Below are positions 8,952 to 16,928 of a stretch of 64,000 nucleotides of DNA, piece after piece (positions within the stretch are counted from its first letter, which is position 1; each line of letters begins with the position of its first letter). Both the position numbers and the translations under genes were made by a program. Below the pieces are notes generated by a model. The model ran no database searches. It worked only from the letters and a program-made list of their open reading frames with translations, and was not told the DNA's origin. The DNA lies in the NCBI RefSeq assembly GCF_003666605.1, contig NZ_RCIV01000001.1:372001-436000 (forward strand). Reading direction: 5' to 3'. The stretch comes from Propionibacterium australiense. GTDB taxonomy: Bacteria; Actinomycetota; Actinomycetes; Propionibacteriales; Propionibacteriaceae.

Positions 8952-10409
8952 CTAGATACTGGCCTTGATCAGCTCGGTAGCGCGGTTGGCCGCAACCCAC
9001 CCGGATGTGTACGCGAAGCCGCTGATGGTACCGGGAATATCCAGCGGGTAGCTGTCACCCCACAGGCCGCTGGCCTCGGCGCCCACGGCGAAGAGGCCCG
9101 GGATGGGCCGCTCGGTATCCCCCGAAATCACCTGCAGGTTCCCGTCCACGACGATGCCACCCAGCGAGATCAAGGTGCCGGCAATCATGGTGACCGCATA
9201 GAACGGGCCCTCGGTGACCGCGCGGAGGTATTTCGGTGTCTTGTAGTAGTCGTCATCGACGCCGGCTGCGCAGTGCGCGTTGTAGCGGGCCACGGTAGCA
9301 GCCAGTTCGTCGGCGTCCACACCGATCTGAGCGGCCAGTTCGGCCAGCGAGTCGGCCTTGAAGGCGGTATCGGTCTTGAGATCCTGCGCCAGTTCCTCGT
9401 CCAGCATCGCCAACGGCGCGTGGTAAGGAATGAAGGTACCCAAGCTGATGTCCGAGCCAGAGGTCTCCATGTAGCGCTTGGTGGCCTCGTCGAAGATGGT
9501 GTAGACGACCGCGCCGGGAGCCTGAGCGATCACGTTCGCGGCATCCGCGAAGTTCATGGCGACGCTCTCGTCGGTGAACCTCTTACCCAGCTTGTTGACC
9601 CATAGGTAGGGCTGCGAGCCCGCGCCACTGACATGCGAGGTGATGGTTTTGCCCTTTGCCACCGGCATCAGCGCCATGGCGCCGGTCATGCCTTCCTTGG
9701 CGCCGGCGGCCATCGCCATCCGGTACCCGTCACCGGTATTACCCGGAGTGCCCAGCTCGACGAGCATGCGCCCGTTCTCACCGAAACGGGAATGCCTGGC
9801 GATCATGTCGGGGTCGGACGAGTAGCCACCGCCGGCCAGGATCACGGCCTTGGCACCGATCCGCAGGTCATTGTCGTCGGAATCCTTGGCCTCAACGCCA
9901 ACAACCGCACCGTCCTCGACCATCAGGTTGACCGCTGACGTGGACAAGAAGATGTCCGCGCCGTTCTCCCGGGCCTGGGCCTCCATGAGCTGGATGATGC
10001 GAGCGCCCTCGCCCTCGGCCCAGTGCATGGTCTTCAACTCGTTTTCCTGCTCGTAGGCATAGATGGTCACGTCTTCCCAGACCGCACCCATGTCACGGAG
10101 CTTCTCGATGGTGGTGGCCGAATTCTTCACGAACATGCTGACGACATCGGCGTCGGCACGGAAGCTGCTGAGGCCGATGAAACGCTTGAAGCCCACCGAG
10201 CAGGGCACCTCGATACCGCGCTTCTCCTGCTCAGCCGATTCGAACGCGGCCGATCCCTCGACGAACTGGCCGTGCCCACCGACGGCGTCCAGTTTCTCCA
10301 GCACTGCGACGGTGTTGCCGTTCAAGGCCGCCTGGGCGGCTGCGGAAAGACCGGACGCGCCGGCCCCCACAACGACGATGTCGTATTCAACGTCATAGTT
10401 GTTGGGCAT
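8952..10409 (-). CDS. FAD-dependent reductase, fumarate reductase/succinate dehydrogenase flavoprotein-like
   Basis: Soluble FAD enzyme of the FAD_binding_2 group (fumarate reductase, urocanate reductase and ketosteroid dehydrogenase relatives). The 485-residue protein starts with a dinucleotide fold, DIVVVGAGASGLSAAAQAA (about 10-28), has the middle AVILAGGGYSSDPDMI segment, a capping domain, and a C-terminal FAD segment ending IPGTISGFAYTSG. There is no signal peptide, heme domain or FMN-binding domain, so electrons must come from or go to another protein; the two ETF genes directly upstream in the same operon are the obvious partners. AAGGGAG precedes the ATG at 10409. A longer in-frame start exists but lies inside the ETF alpha gene. 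Substrate unknown; most likely reduction of an activated C=C bond in an organic acid or similar (inference). Confidence 0.8.
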   Translation of the reverse strand: MPNNYDVEYDIVVVGAGASGLSAAAQAALNGNTVAVLEKLDAVGGHGQFVEGSAAFESAEQEKRGIEVPCSVGFKRFIGLSSFRADADVVSMFVKNSATTIEKLRDMGAVWEDVTIYAYEQENELKTMHWAEGEGARIIQLMEAQARENGADIFLSTSAVNLMVEDGAVVGVEAKDSDDNDLRIGAKAVILAGGGYSSDPDMIARHSRFGENGRMLVELGTPGNTGDGYRMAMAAGAKEGMTGAMALMPVAKGKTITSHVSGAGSQPYLWVNKLGKRFTDESVAMNFADAANVIAQAPGAVVYTIFDEATKRYMETSGSDISLGTFIPYHAPLAMLDEELAQDLKTDTAFKADSLAELAAQIGVDADELAATVARYNAHCAAGVDDDYYKTPKYLRAVTEGPFYAVTMIAGTLISLGGIVVDGNLQVISGDTERPIPGLFAVGAEASGLWGDSYPLDIPGTISGFAYTSGWVAANRATELIKASI

Positions 10410-10422
10410 GATTGTCTCCCTT

Positions 10423-11346
10423 CTAAGGGTGGGGTGGTGTTTCTTGACTGAACGCTGATTGCAGGGCGGGAACGACATCGTAAAGGTCGGCGACGATGCC
10501 GTAGCGGGCGCGCCGGAAGATCGGCGCCTTGGGGTCGTTGTTGACCGCGACGACGACACGGGCATCGCGGATGCCGTCCTGATGCTGCGGTTGGCCCGAT
10601 ATGCCGAGGGCCAGGTACAGCTCAGGCTTGATCCGCTGTCCGGAGCGACCGATGACATGCTCGGCGCCGAACCAGTGCAAATCCTCACTGACGGGCAGGG
10701 TGCAGGCGATCTCTGCGCCCAGGGTCGCGGCCAACTCCTCGACCAGCGGCAGATCGCCGCGCGAACGCACACCGCGCCCGATGCCGATCACGCGAGACGC
10801 CGAGGCGAGCCCGGCGGTCGGGGCGCTGCTGGATGAGATGAGCGTGAGGTCCCCATCGGTATCCCCTGCGGTCATCCGCTCCACCGGGGCCGGCTCGCAG
10901 GCCGGAAGGTTCTCGTCGCGGCCGGCGAAGATCGCCACCGCAGGCACGCCGACCCGAAGAGTCTCAGTAACACGTCCTTCCAGGGCGGGGCCGCTGATGA
11001 GGAGATCCTGGCCTTCCGCGCTGACCTCGTGCATGGCCGGCACCCAGGCGGCGTCGATCCGCACCGCCGCAGCCGCCGCCAGTACCCGGCTGGCCGGATG
11101 ATCGGCGATGAGCAGTAGCTCCGGAGCCGCGGACGCGACCAACTCCGCCACGGTGGTGGCGTGGGCCTCGGCCGGCACGTCGGCCCCGCAGTCGATCCAG
11201 ACAACCTTGTCAGCACCTGCCACGGCAAGCGTGTCGGCAAGCTCTCTGGGACCGACGGCCACGATGGTAACGCCGCCAAGCGCCCGGCTTGCAGCCACCA
11301 TGGTTGAGACGGGCCCCGCATTCGTCACGATGATCCACGTGTTCAT
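10423..11346 (-). CDS. Electron transfer flavoprotein alpha subunit, FixB-like
   Basis: 307-residue ETF alpha subunit, which with the beta subunit carries electrons on FAD between a dehydrogenase or reductase and the respiratory chain or another donor. The C-terminal FAD domain is clear: VIGIGRGVRSRGDLPLVEEL, then GQRIKPELYLALGISGQPQH, then ARVVVAVNNDPKAPIFRRA. The N-terminal half is a weaker nucleotide-binding-like domain. GGAGG six bases before ATG 11346 fixes the start. It lies 17 bases after the beta subunit and 13 bases before the flavoprotein, so the three form one operon. It is specific to this operon by context, not necessarily the housekeeping ETF of fatty-acid oxidation. Confidence 0.88.
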   Translation of the reverse strand: MNTWIIVTNAGPVSTMVAASRALGGVTIVAVGPRELADTLAVAGADKVVWIDCGADVPAEAHATTVAELVASAAPELLLIADHPASRVLAAAAAVRIDAAWVPAMHEVSAEGQDLLISGPALEGRVTETLRVGVPAVAIFAGRDENLPACEPAPVERMTAGDTDGDLTLISSSSAPTAGLASASRVIGIGRGVRSRGDLPLVEELAATLGAEIACTLPVSEDLHWFGAEHVIGRSGQRIKPELYLALGISGQPQHQDGIRDARVVVAVNNDPKAPIFRRARYGIVADLYDVVPALQSAFSQETPPHP

Positions 11347-11363
11347 GATGTCCTCCATGTGGG

Positions 11364-12095
11364 TCAGCAGACGCCGTCGGCGCGTAGCGCGGCGACGAGC
11401 TCGGATGCGGCGTTGTCGCCTTCGAACAGTTGGACCCGAGCAGAATCGGGAACCCGAGTGCCTCTGGAGACGACCCGGTCCGGGGCCGCCGCGTTGAGTT
11501 CGGCAATGGTCACCTTCACCTGCGGCGCCCTGCGCGCAGCGAGAATCTCCTTCATGCCAGGGGTTTTCTTCTCCTCGGCATGCGCGACACAGGCAAGCAC
11601 CACCGGCAGTGCGGTCTCGATGACATCGACGCCCGTGCCGGACTTCCGACCGACCCGGATCCGGTCCTCGCCGCACGGTTCCGCCGACTCCACCTGTGCG
11701 ATGCATGGCCAGCCGAGCGCCGCCGCAAGTGCCACCGGAAGCGCCCGGTTCCACGCAGAGTCCCCGATGGTCACCAGACCGATCGACGGCGTGCTCCGGA
11801 CGACCGCCGCGAGCATCGCCGCAGTGGCTGAGGTGTCCTGATCGGGTGTGGCATCGGTGACGATGATGGTCTCCTGCGCGCCCCGGGCCGCAGCCCAGGC
11901 CAGGTCACCGCCCGCGATCGTCACGCCGACGAGCCTGGCTCCGGTCGGCTGCGCCAGTATTTTCGCGATTTCGATCGCGGCCGGCTCATCATCACCGACC
12001 ACGGGCTGGGAGCGACCCCAGTCCACAGCACCGTCAGCACTCACTCGGGCGGTCTGCGGGTCCCGCGCCCATTTGAAAACGACTGCATAATCCAC
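11364..12095 (-). CDS. Electron transfer flavoprotein beta subunit, FixA-like
   Basis: 243-residue ETF beta subunit and first gene of the operon. It opens with the typical YAVVFKWARDP strand and turn, continues EPAAIEIAKILAQ, and has ARVVGVTIAGGD-like and GDSAWNRALPVALAAALGWP segments expected of the family. GTG at 12095 is preceded by GGAGGGG at suitable spacing. Canonical ETF beta proteins are slightly longer (about 250-260) and usually begin MKIVVCVKQVPD; this one is divergent, fitting a specialised FixA-like pair. Expression should be governed by the TetR protein encoded divergently, through the palindromes at 12142-12170. Confidence 0.82.
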   Translation of the reverse strand: MDYAVVFKWARDPQTARVSADGAVDWGRSQPVVGDDEPAAIEIAKILAQPTGARLVGVTIAGGDLAWAAARGAQETIIVTDATPDQDTSATAAMLAAVVRSTPSIGLVTIGDSAWNRALPVALAAALGWPCIAQVESAEPCGEDRIRVGRKSGTGVDVIETALPVVLACVAHAEEKKTPGMKEILAARRAPQVKVTIAELNAAAPDRVVSRGTRVPDSARVQLFEGDNAASELVAALRADGVC

Positions 12096-12141
12096 CTGAC
12101 ATCCCCTCCACTGTGAGTTTCTGTCAGCCCATGGGATCTAT

Positions 12142-12170
12142 CTGACACATGTCAGACTGACATCTGTCAG
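12142..12170. promoter_or_regulatory. Twin palindromic operators between TetR gene and ETF operon
   Basis: Two perfect inverted repeats, CTGACACATGTCAG (12142-12155) and CTGACATCTGTCAG (12157-12170), share the half-site CTGACA and lie 15 bases apart centre to centre. A further CTGTCAG half-site is at 12121-12127. The second palindrome ends six bases before the TATGAT -10 element (12177-12182) of the TetR gene. TetR-type autorepression plus repression of the ETF operon is the natural reading. Confidence 0.8.
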
Positions 12171-12188
12171 ATATCCTATGATGAACAG

Positions 12189-12836
12189 GTGTCAACCGCA
12201 ACCCCAGAGGACTACCAAACGGATCGCTCCGTCACGTACGCGGAATCAGCCCTGCGTGCAGCGGTGGTAGCCCTCGCAAAGGACAAGTCAGTGGCCCGGC
12301 TCACGGTGGCCGAGGTGTGCCGTAGGGCGGGCATCTCCAGGGATTCGTTCTACCGCTTCGCGGCCAGCCCCGCCGAGTTGCTGGCCGCCTACCTCTACGA
12401 GGACCACAACGTGTCGGAGGTGACACCGCGACACGCGGCCACCACCGAGGCCGCGCCTTCACTGACCGCCGCCATGCGTCTCGTCGTTGAGCACGTCCAG
12501 CGGAACCTGGCCATCTACACCAACGCATTGGACCCGCACTTCACGCCGCAGTTGCAGGATGCTCTGCTGCGGCGCTTCACCGAGGTCCTCCAGGCCCACG
12601 TCAACGAGTTCCCCGAGAAACTGCCGCGGATCGACGACGCCGAGCCGGGAGTCGCAGCCCGCGACGCCTTGATCGCCTACGTCGCCTTCGCCACCCTCGG
12701 CGCGATAGAATCCCTGGTTCGTTCCGGCGCGATCACCGATACCGAGCTCTCCGTGGCGATCCTGAACTCGGCCATCGCACCCAGCTGGCTGTCCCAACCA
12801 CGCGAGGACTCCACGAGAGTCCTGCCGAGCCCTTGA
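12189..12836 (+). CDS. TetR-family transcriptional regulator
   Basis: 215-residue TetR-type repressor. The N-terminal helix-turn-helix is visible at about residues 38-58 (VAEVCRRAGISRDSFYRF); the rest is the helical ligand-binding and dimer domain, which resembles no particular subfamily I can name. It is divergent from the ETF/flavoprotein operon, and twin palindromes fill the gap, so it probably controls that operon and itself in response to the operon's substrate. The GTG start has no Shine-Dalgarno; TATGAT ends six bases before it, so the transcript is probably leaderless. ATGs at 12178 and 12181 are out of frame. Confidence 0.88.
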   Translation: MSTATPEDYQTDRSVTYAESALRAAVVALAKDKSVARLTVAEVCRRAGISRDSFYRFAASPAELLAAYLYEDHNVSEVTPRHAATTEAAPSLTAAMRLVVEHVQRNLAIYTNALDPHFTPQLQDALLRRFTEVLQAHVNEFPEKLPRIDDAEPGVAARDALIAYVAFATLGAIESLVRSGAITDTELSVAILNSAIAPSWLSQPREDSTRVLPSP

Positions 12837-12863
12837 CGCCCCGCGGGTGTCCCGTGCGATACT
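12833..12863 (+). promoter_or_regulatory. Promoter of third DUF805 gene
   Basis: TTGACG (12833-12838, overlapping the TetR stop), 19-base spacer, GATACT (12858-12863) followed by GCC, matching the CATACTG block before the other two DUF805 copies. Confidence 0.45.
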
Positions 12864-12899
12864 GCCGACCGATTTGCCCCCCAACCACAGGAGTCCCCC

Positions 12900-13370
12900 A
12901 TGGGTTTCGGCCAGTCCATCAAGACCGTCTACTCGAAGTACGCCACCTTCAGCGGCCGCGCGAGCCGCGGCGAGTTCTGGTGGTTCCTTCTGTTCGACTT
13001 CCTCGTGAACCTCGTCCTCATGGCGCTCAACACGATCGCGCGCAACGCCGGCATCGTGAGCCCCGAGACGACCACCCCGGCGGTCCACCTCCTCGCCCTC
13101 TTCAACCTCGGCACGTTCATTCCGCTGCTGGCGCTCTACGCCCGGCGCCTGCATGACACCGGCCGCAGCGCGGCCTTCCTGCTCCTGTTCCTGATCGCCG
13201 GGCTCGGCGCGCTCATCCTGCTCGTCCTGTGCGCCTCCGCCGGCCAGCCCGGCCCCAACCAGTACGGCGACGACCCGGTGGACACGGGGCGCGGCGCCCA
13301 GTCCTTCGGTCACCCGGTCCAGCCCGCCCAGCAGGCCTCCTACGGCCGGCCCCCGTACGGCGGTCAGTGA
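12900..13370 (+). CDS. DUF805 membrane protein, short tail (copy 3)
   Basis: 156-residue DUF805 protein of unknown function. It has the same domain signature (FSGRASRGEFWWFLLFDF, YARRLHDTGRSAAF, GPNQYGDDP) and three or four hydrophobic segments, but only a short C-terminal tail with one QQASYGRPPYG stretch instead of the long repeat tail of copies 1 and 2. CAGGAG precedes the ATG. It is more diverged than the other pair, so it is an older paralogue, now separated from them by the ETF/TetR block. Confidence 0.85.
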   Translation: MGFGQSIKTVYSKYATFSGRASRGEFWWFLLFDFLVNLVLMALNTIARNAGIVSPETTTPAVHLLALFNLGTFIPLLALYARRLHDTGRSAAFLLLFLIAGLGALILLVLCASAGQPGPNQYGDDPVDTGRGAQSFGHPVQPAQQASYGRPPYGGQ

Positions 13371-13400
13371 GCACGGGCACTGCCCCGTGTGCAGGCATGA

Positions 13401-13437
13401 GCAGTGCCCCCGGCCATCTCCTGGCCGGGGGCACTGC
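13401..13437. terminator. Bidirectional terminator hairpin
   Basis: Perfect 16-bp stem, GCAGTGCCCCCGGCCA (13401-13416), TCTCC loop and the complementary arm (13422-13437), between the convergent DUF805 copy 3 and MHS transporter genes. Confidence 0.85.
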
Positions 13438-13460
13438 CCTGTGCGAGAGGAGGGAATGGC

Positions 13461-14855
13461 TCAGTTGACGGCGCCGCTGGTCGCTGCGACGGCGGCGTCG
13501 ACCTCCTCGGCGTGCCTCCGCACCGCCTCGCGACGCTCCCTGCCCCAGGTCTCACGGGTGGTGAGCGCGCAGACCAGGCCGATGACACCGTAGATGACGA
13601 TGAGCAGGGCCGGCCCCTTCCAGTCGAGGGCCTCGTACAGGGCGGTGCAGAAGAAGGGCGTGAAGCCCGACAGCACGGCGGAGAACTGGTAGGCCAGCGA
13701 GACGCCGGCGGAACGGCGCTCCGGCGGGTACAGCTCGGAGAACCAGGCTCCCTGGATGCCGGCCATGCCGTTCTGGCAGACGCAGTAGCTGATGATCATG
13801 CACACGAGCATGACGCCCGCGGAGTCCACGTGCAGCAGACGGAACAGCGGGAAGCCCCAGGCGATGACGACGACCGACAGGCCGATGTACAGGCCGCGGC
13901 GCCCGATCCTGTCGGACAGGGTGCCCCAGCCGATCGTGGCGAACAGGCCGATCGCGGCGGCGGTGAGCAGGGTCGGCAGGGTCCGGCCGGCGTTCTGCGG
14001 CGCGTGCATCCGCACGTAGGACAGCACGTAGGTGATCGCCACGGCGTAGGTCGCGGTCTCGGCGATGCGCAGGCCCATGGCCTTGAAGAAGTTCTGCCAG
14101 TCGTTGCGCAGCGAGGCGAGGATCGGGTTCTTCTCGATGTTGCCCTCCTCCTTGACCTCCTCGAACTCTGGGGATTCGGAGACGTGCGTCCGGATGATGA
14201 TGCCGACGGCGATGAGGACCGCGCTGAGCAGGAAGGGCACGCGCCAGGCCCAGGTGCCGGGCAAATGGGTCGAGAGCTGGAAGGCGATGGTCGACAGCAG
14301 CAGGCCGAGCGGGAACCCGGCCTGGGTGATGCCGGTGAGGAAGCCCTTGTGCAGCCAGGGGGCGTGCTCGTAGGTCATGAGGATGGCGCCGCCCCACTCG
14401 CCGCCGAAGGCCAGGCCCTGGATGATGCGGACGATGACCAGCAGGATCGGGGCCAGGATGCCCGCGGTGTCGTAGGTCGGCAGGCAGCCGATGGCGACCG
14501 TCGCGCCGCCCATGAGGAGCAGCGAGGCGATGAGGATCGGCTTGCGGCCGATCCGGTCGCCGAGGTGACCGGCGAGGATGCCGCCGATGGGCCGGACGGC
14601 GAAACCGATGCCGAGTGTGGCGAAGGAGGCCAGCAGGCCGAGAACCGGGCTGACGGCCGGGAAGAAGGCGTCGTTGAGGTAGAGCGAGGCGGCGGTGCCG
14701 AAACCGATGAAGTCATAGGTCTCGACCGTGGCGCCAACGCTGGAACCGATGGCGACCTTGAACTTCTCGGGTGTGCCGTGGACGGGCGTGCCGTGCTTGG
14801 CCATCTCGGCCAGCTCGGCCTGGAGCGCAGCGTTCGGCTCCGGTGAGGTAGTCAT
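13461..14855 (-). CDS. MFS transporter, metabolite:H+ symporter (MHS) family
   Basis: 464-residue inner-membrane secondary transporter with about 12 membrane segments. MHS-type features: an N-terminal cytoplasmic leader, GATVETYDFIGFGTAASLYL in helix 1, GHLGDRIGRKPILI in the loop between helices 2 and 3, and a matching DRIGRRGLYIG in the second half. Relatives carry small organic acids or sugars-derived acids with protons (shikimate, proline/betaine, citrate, alpha-ketoglutarate). TTGGAGC precedes ATG 14855; an upstream in-frame start would add an unlikely Arg/His-rich leader. It lies downstream of the transketolase/SDR genes on the same strand, separated by a hairpin, and probably imports the substrate of that pathway. 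Substrate unknown. Confidence 0.85.
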   Translation of the reverse strand: MTTSPEPNAALQAELAEMAKHGTPVHGTPEKFKVAIGSSVGATVETYDFIGFGTAASLYLNDAFFPAVSPVLGLLASFATLGIGFAVRPIGGILAGHLGDRIGRKPILIASLLLMGGATVAIGCLPTYDTAGILAPILLVIVRIIQGLAFGGEWGGAILMTYEHAPWLHKGFLTGITQAGFPLGLLLSTIAFQLSTHLPGTWAWRVPFLLSAVLIAVGIIIRTHVSESPEFEEVKEEGNIEKNPILASLRNDWQNFFKAMGLRIAETATYAVAITYVLSYVRMHAPQNAGRTLPTLLTAAAIGLFATIGWGTLSDRIGRRGLYIGLSVVVIAWGFPLFRLLHVDSAGVMLVCMIISYCVCQNGMAGIQGAWFSELYPPERRSAGVSLAYQFSAVLSGFTPFFCTALYEALDWKGPALLIVIYGVIGLVCALTTRETWGRERREAVRRHAEEVDAAVAATSGAVN

Positions 14856-15001
14856 GTTGCTCCAAAAGTCCTGGAAGACCGCGTGCGGGCCTTCGTGATG
14901 GGAAAGGTGGGGACGAGCGCTGTCCCTGACGATGGGCGGGCCGGCCTGCCGGCCGGCCACGAGCCACGGTTGGGCGGGCCGTCATGGCACCGCCGTGGCG
15001 G

Positions 15002-15038
15002 GTGCGGGGAGGGGACGTGTCCGGCCCGCTCCCCGCAC
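15002..15038 (-). terminator. Hairpin after transketolase operon
   Basis: GTGCGGGGAG (15002-15011) pairs with CTCCCCGCAC (15029-15038), 17-base loop, 23 bases past the transketolase stop. It may attenuate rather than fully block reading into the transporter gene. Confidence 0.5.
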
Positions 15039-15060
15039 GGGGTCCTTCAGGACCGGCGTC

Positions 15061-16044
15061 TCAGGCCAGCAGGCCCTTGGTCCGCTCCACGATCCTGGCC
15101 GTGCTCACGCCGTAGCGGTCGTACAGCGTGGGCAACGCACCGGCGTCGAGGAATTCGTCGGGCAGCGCCACCGGGTGGATCTGCCTGGTGACGCCCTTCT
15201 TCGCCATGGCCTCGGCCACGGCGCCGAAGAGACCGCCGATGACGGTGTGGTTCTCGGCCGTCAGGACAAGGCGGTCCTGAGCGATCTCGGCGAGGACGGT
15301 CTCCTCGTCGAACGGCTTGAGGGTCGGGCAGTGCAGCACGCTGACGTCGATGCCGTCATTGGCGAGCTCGGTGGCCGCGTCGAGCGCGCGCTCGGTCATG
15401 AGACCGGTCGACACGATGAGGACCTCCTTGCCGGGGCGGATGACCTTGGCCTTGCCCAGCTCGAAGGCGTAGTCGTACTCGTCGAGCACGACCGGGACCT
15501 TGCCGCGCAGGACACGCATGTAGGTCGGGCCGTCGTGAGCGAAGAGCTGCGGGGTGGCCTGGACGATGTCGATCGAGTCGCAGGGATCGACGATCGTCAT
15601 GTTCGGCATGCCGCGCAGGATCGCGATGTCTTCGGTGGCCTGGTGGGACGGGCCGTAGCCGGTGGTCAGGCCGGGCAGGGCGCACACCATGTTGACGTTC
15701 AGGTTGCGCTCGGCGATGTCGAGGCAGATGAAGTCGTAGGCGCGGCGGGTGGCGAACACCGAGTAGGTCGAGGCGAAGGGGATGAAGCCCTCCTGCGCAA
15801 GACCGGTGGCCGCGCCGACGAGGGCCATCTCGGCCATGCCGACCTGGTAGAAGCGGTCGGGCATCGCGTCGCGGAAGATGTGCAGGTCGGTGTACTTGGC
15901 CAGGTCGGCCGACAGGCCGAGGAGACGTTCGTCCTTCTCGGCGATCTCGAGCAGGGCATGGCCGAGCGGGGCGGCCATGGTGCGCTGGCCCTCGCGGGCG
16001 ATGTCGGCGCTCATCGCGCCGGAGACGAGTTTCTTGGGGCTCAT
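15061..16044 (-). CDS. Transketolase, C-terminal subunit (split enzyme)
   Basis: 327-residue protein corresponding to the pyrimidine and C-terminal domains of transketolase. It has RFYQVGMAEMALVGAATGLA with the catalytic-type glutamate that activates thiamine diphosphate, FASTYSVFATRRAYDFI, GPSHQATEDIAILR, and LTAENHTVIGGLFGAVAE in the C-terminal domain. It forms a complete enzyme only with the upstream subunit. ATG 16044 overlaps that gene's stop by ATGA, and AAGGAGG lies 10 bases upstream. Split transketolases of this type act on unusual sugar phosphates in catabolic operons (for example apulose-4-phosphate or sulfosugar routes); no kinase is visible here, so the substrate is open. Confidence 0.85.
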   Translation of the reverse strand: MSPKKLVSGAMSADIAREGQRTMAAPLGHALLEIAEKDERLLGLSADLAKYTDLHIFRDAMPDRFYQVGMAEMALVGAATGLAQEGFIPFASTYSVFATRRAYDFICLDIAERNLNVNMVCALPGLTTGYGPSHQATEDIAILRGMPNMTIVDPCDSIDIVQATPQLFAHDGPTYMRVLRGKVPVVLDEYDYAFELGKAKVIRPGKEVLIVSTGLMTERALDAATELANDGIDVSVLHCPTLKPFDEETVLAEIAQDRLVLTAENHTVIGGLFGAVAEAMAKKGVTRQIHPVALPDEFLDAGALPTLYDRYGVSTARIVERTKGLLA

Positions 16045-16904
16045 AGTCCGTATGCCTCCTTGAGATGCTGCTGTGCAACGGCCCACTCCTGCGGAGCGAC
16101 CCTCATGAAGTGGAGCTTCTCGCGGGTCTCGAGGAAGTCCACGCCCTTCGCGAGCTTGGTGTCGGCGATCAGGCAGCGCGGCTTGTCGTTGTCGACGCCG
16201 TAGCGCAGCTCCTCCAGGAGCTCGACGACCTTGGCGAGATCATTGCCGTCGCAGCGCCGGGTCTCCCAGCCGAAGGCCCGGAAGCGCTCGTCGATGGACT
16301 CGGTGGTCATGATCTCCTGGCTCTTGCCGTCCGCCTGCTGGTTGTTGAAGTCGACGATGGCGATCAGGTTGTCGAGCTTGAAGTGACTGGCGGTCTGCGC
16401 GGCCTCCCAGGTGGAGCCCTCGTCGAGTTCGCCGTCGGAGAGGACGTTGTAGCAGACGTTCTCGGTGTTGCCCTTGCGCTTCAGACCCAGGGCGATGCCG
16501 TTGGCGATCACCAGGCCATGACCGAGGGAGCCGCCGGAGATCTCGACACCGGGGGTGTACGAGGCCATGGCGGACATCGGCAGTCGGGAGTCGTCGGTGG
16601 CGTAGGTGTCCAGCTCGTCCTCGTCGATCATGCCGATCTCGACGAGTGCGGCGTAGATGGCCAGACCGTAGTGGCCCATCGAGACGAGCACGCGGTCACG
16701 GCCCTCCCACTCCGGGTTCTTCGGGTCGAGCCTTGCCTGGTCCACGTAGAGTGCGGCGAGCACGTCCGACAGCCCCAGGGCCTGGCCGATGTAGCCCTCG
16801 CCCTGCACAGCGGCCTCGCGCAGGGAGTTCCGGCGGATGCGGTAGGCCGCCATGCGGAGCGCCTCGAGACGCTCCGGCGTGATCGGTTCACGGTTCGTTG
16901 TCAT
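16041..16904 (-). CDS. Transketolase, N-terminal subunit (split enzyme)
   Basis: 287-residue protein matching the thiamine-diphosphate-binding half of transketolase. Landmarks: GYIGQALGLSDVLAALYVD, VLVSMGHYGLAIYAAL, ISGGSLGHGLVIANGIAL, and the ThDP/metal motif LSDGELDEGSTWEAAQTAS ending at DFNNQQADG. GAGGAG precedes ATG 16904; a GTG two codons upstream overlaps the ribosome site and is less likely. It is followed by its partner subunit with a four-base overlap and preceded 24 bases upstream by an SDR dehydrogenase, so the three are co-transcribed. Confidence 0.87.
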   Translation of the reverse strand: MTTNREPITPERLEALRMAAYRIRRNSLREAAVQGEGYIGQALGLSDVLAALYVDQARLDPKNPEWEGRDRVLVSMGHYGLAIYAALVEIGMIDEDELDTYATDDSRLPMSAMASYTPGVEISGGSLGHGLVIANGIALGLKRKGNTENVCYNVLSDGELDEGSTWEAAQTASHFKLDNLIAIVDFNNQQADGKSQEIMTTESIDERFRAFGWETRRCDGNDLAKVVELLEELRYGVDNDKPRCLIADTKLAKGVDFLETREKLHFMRVAPQEWAVAQQHLKEAYGL

Positions 16905-16928
16905 GTTCACTCCTCGTTCCGGCGCACG

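Noticed and set aside
8952-12836. ETF/TetR block as a mobile element
   Set aside because: No transposase, integrase, terminal repeats or target duplication seen; base composition resembles the surroundings. Only its position within a DUF805 array hints at insertion.
15061-16904. Frameshifted full-length transketolase
   Set aside because: The two halves overlap by a clean ATGA with a strong ribosome site for the second, and each ends at a natural domain boundary, so this is a genuine two-subunit enzyme.
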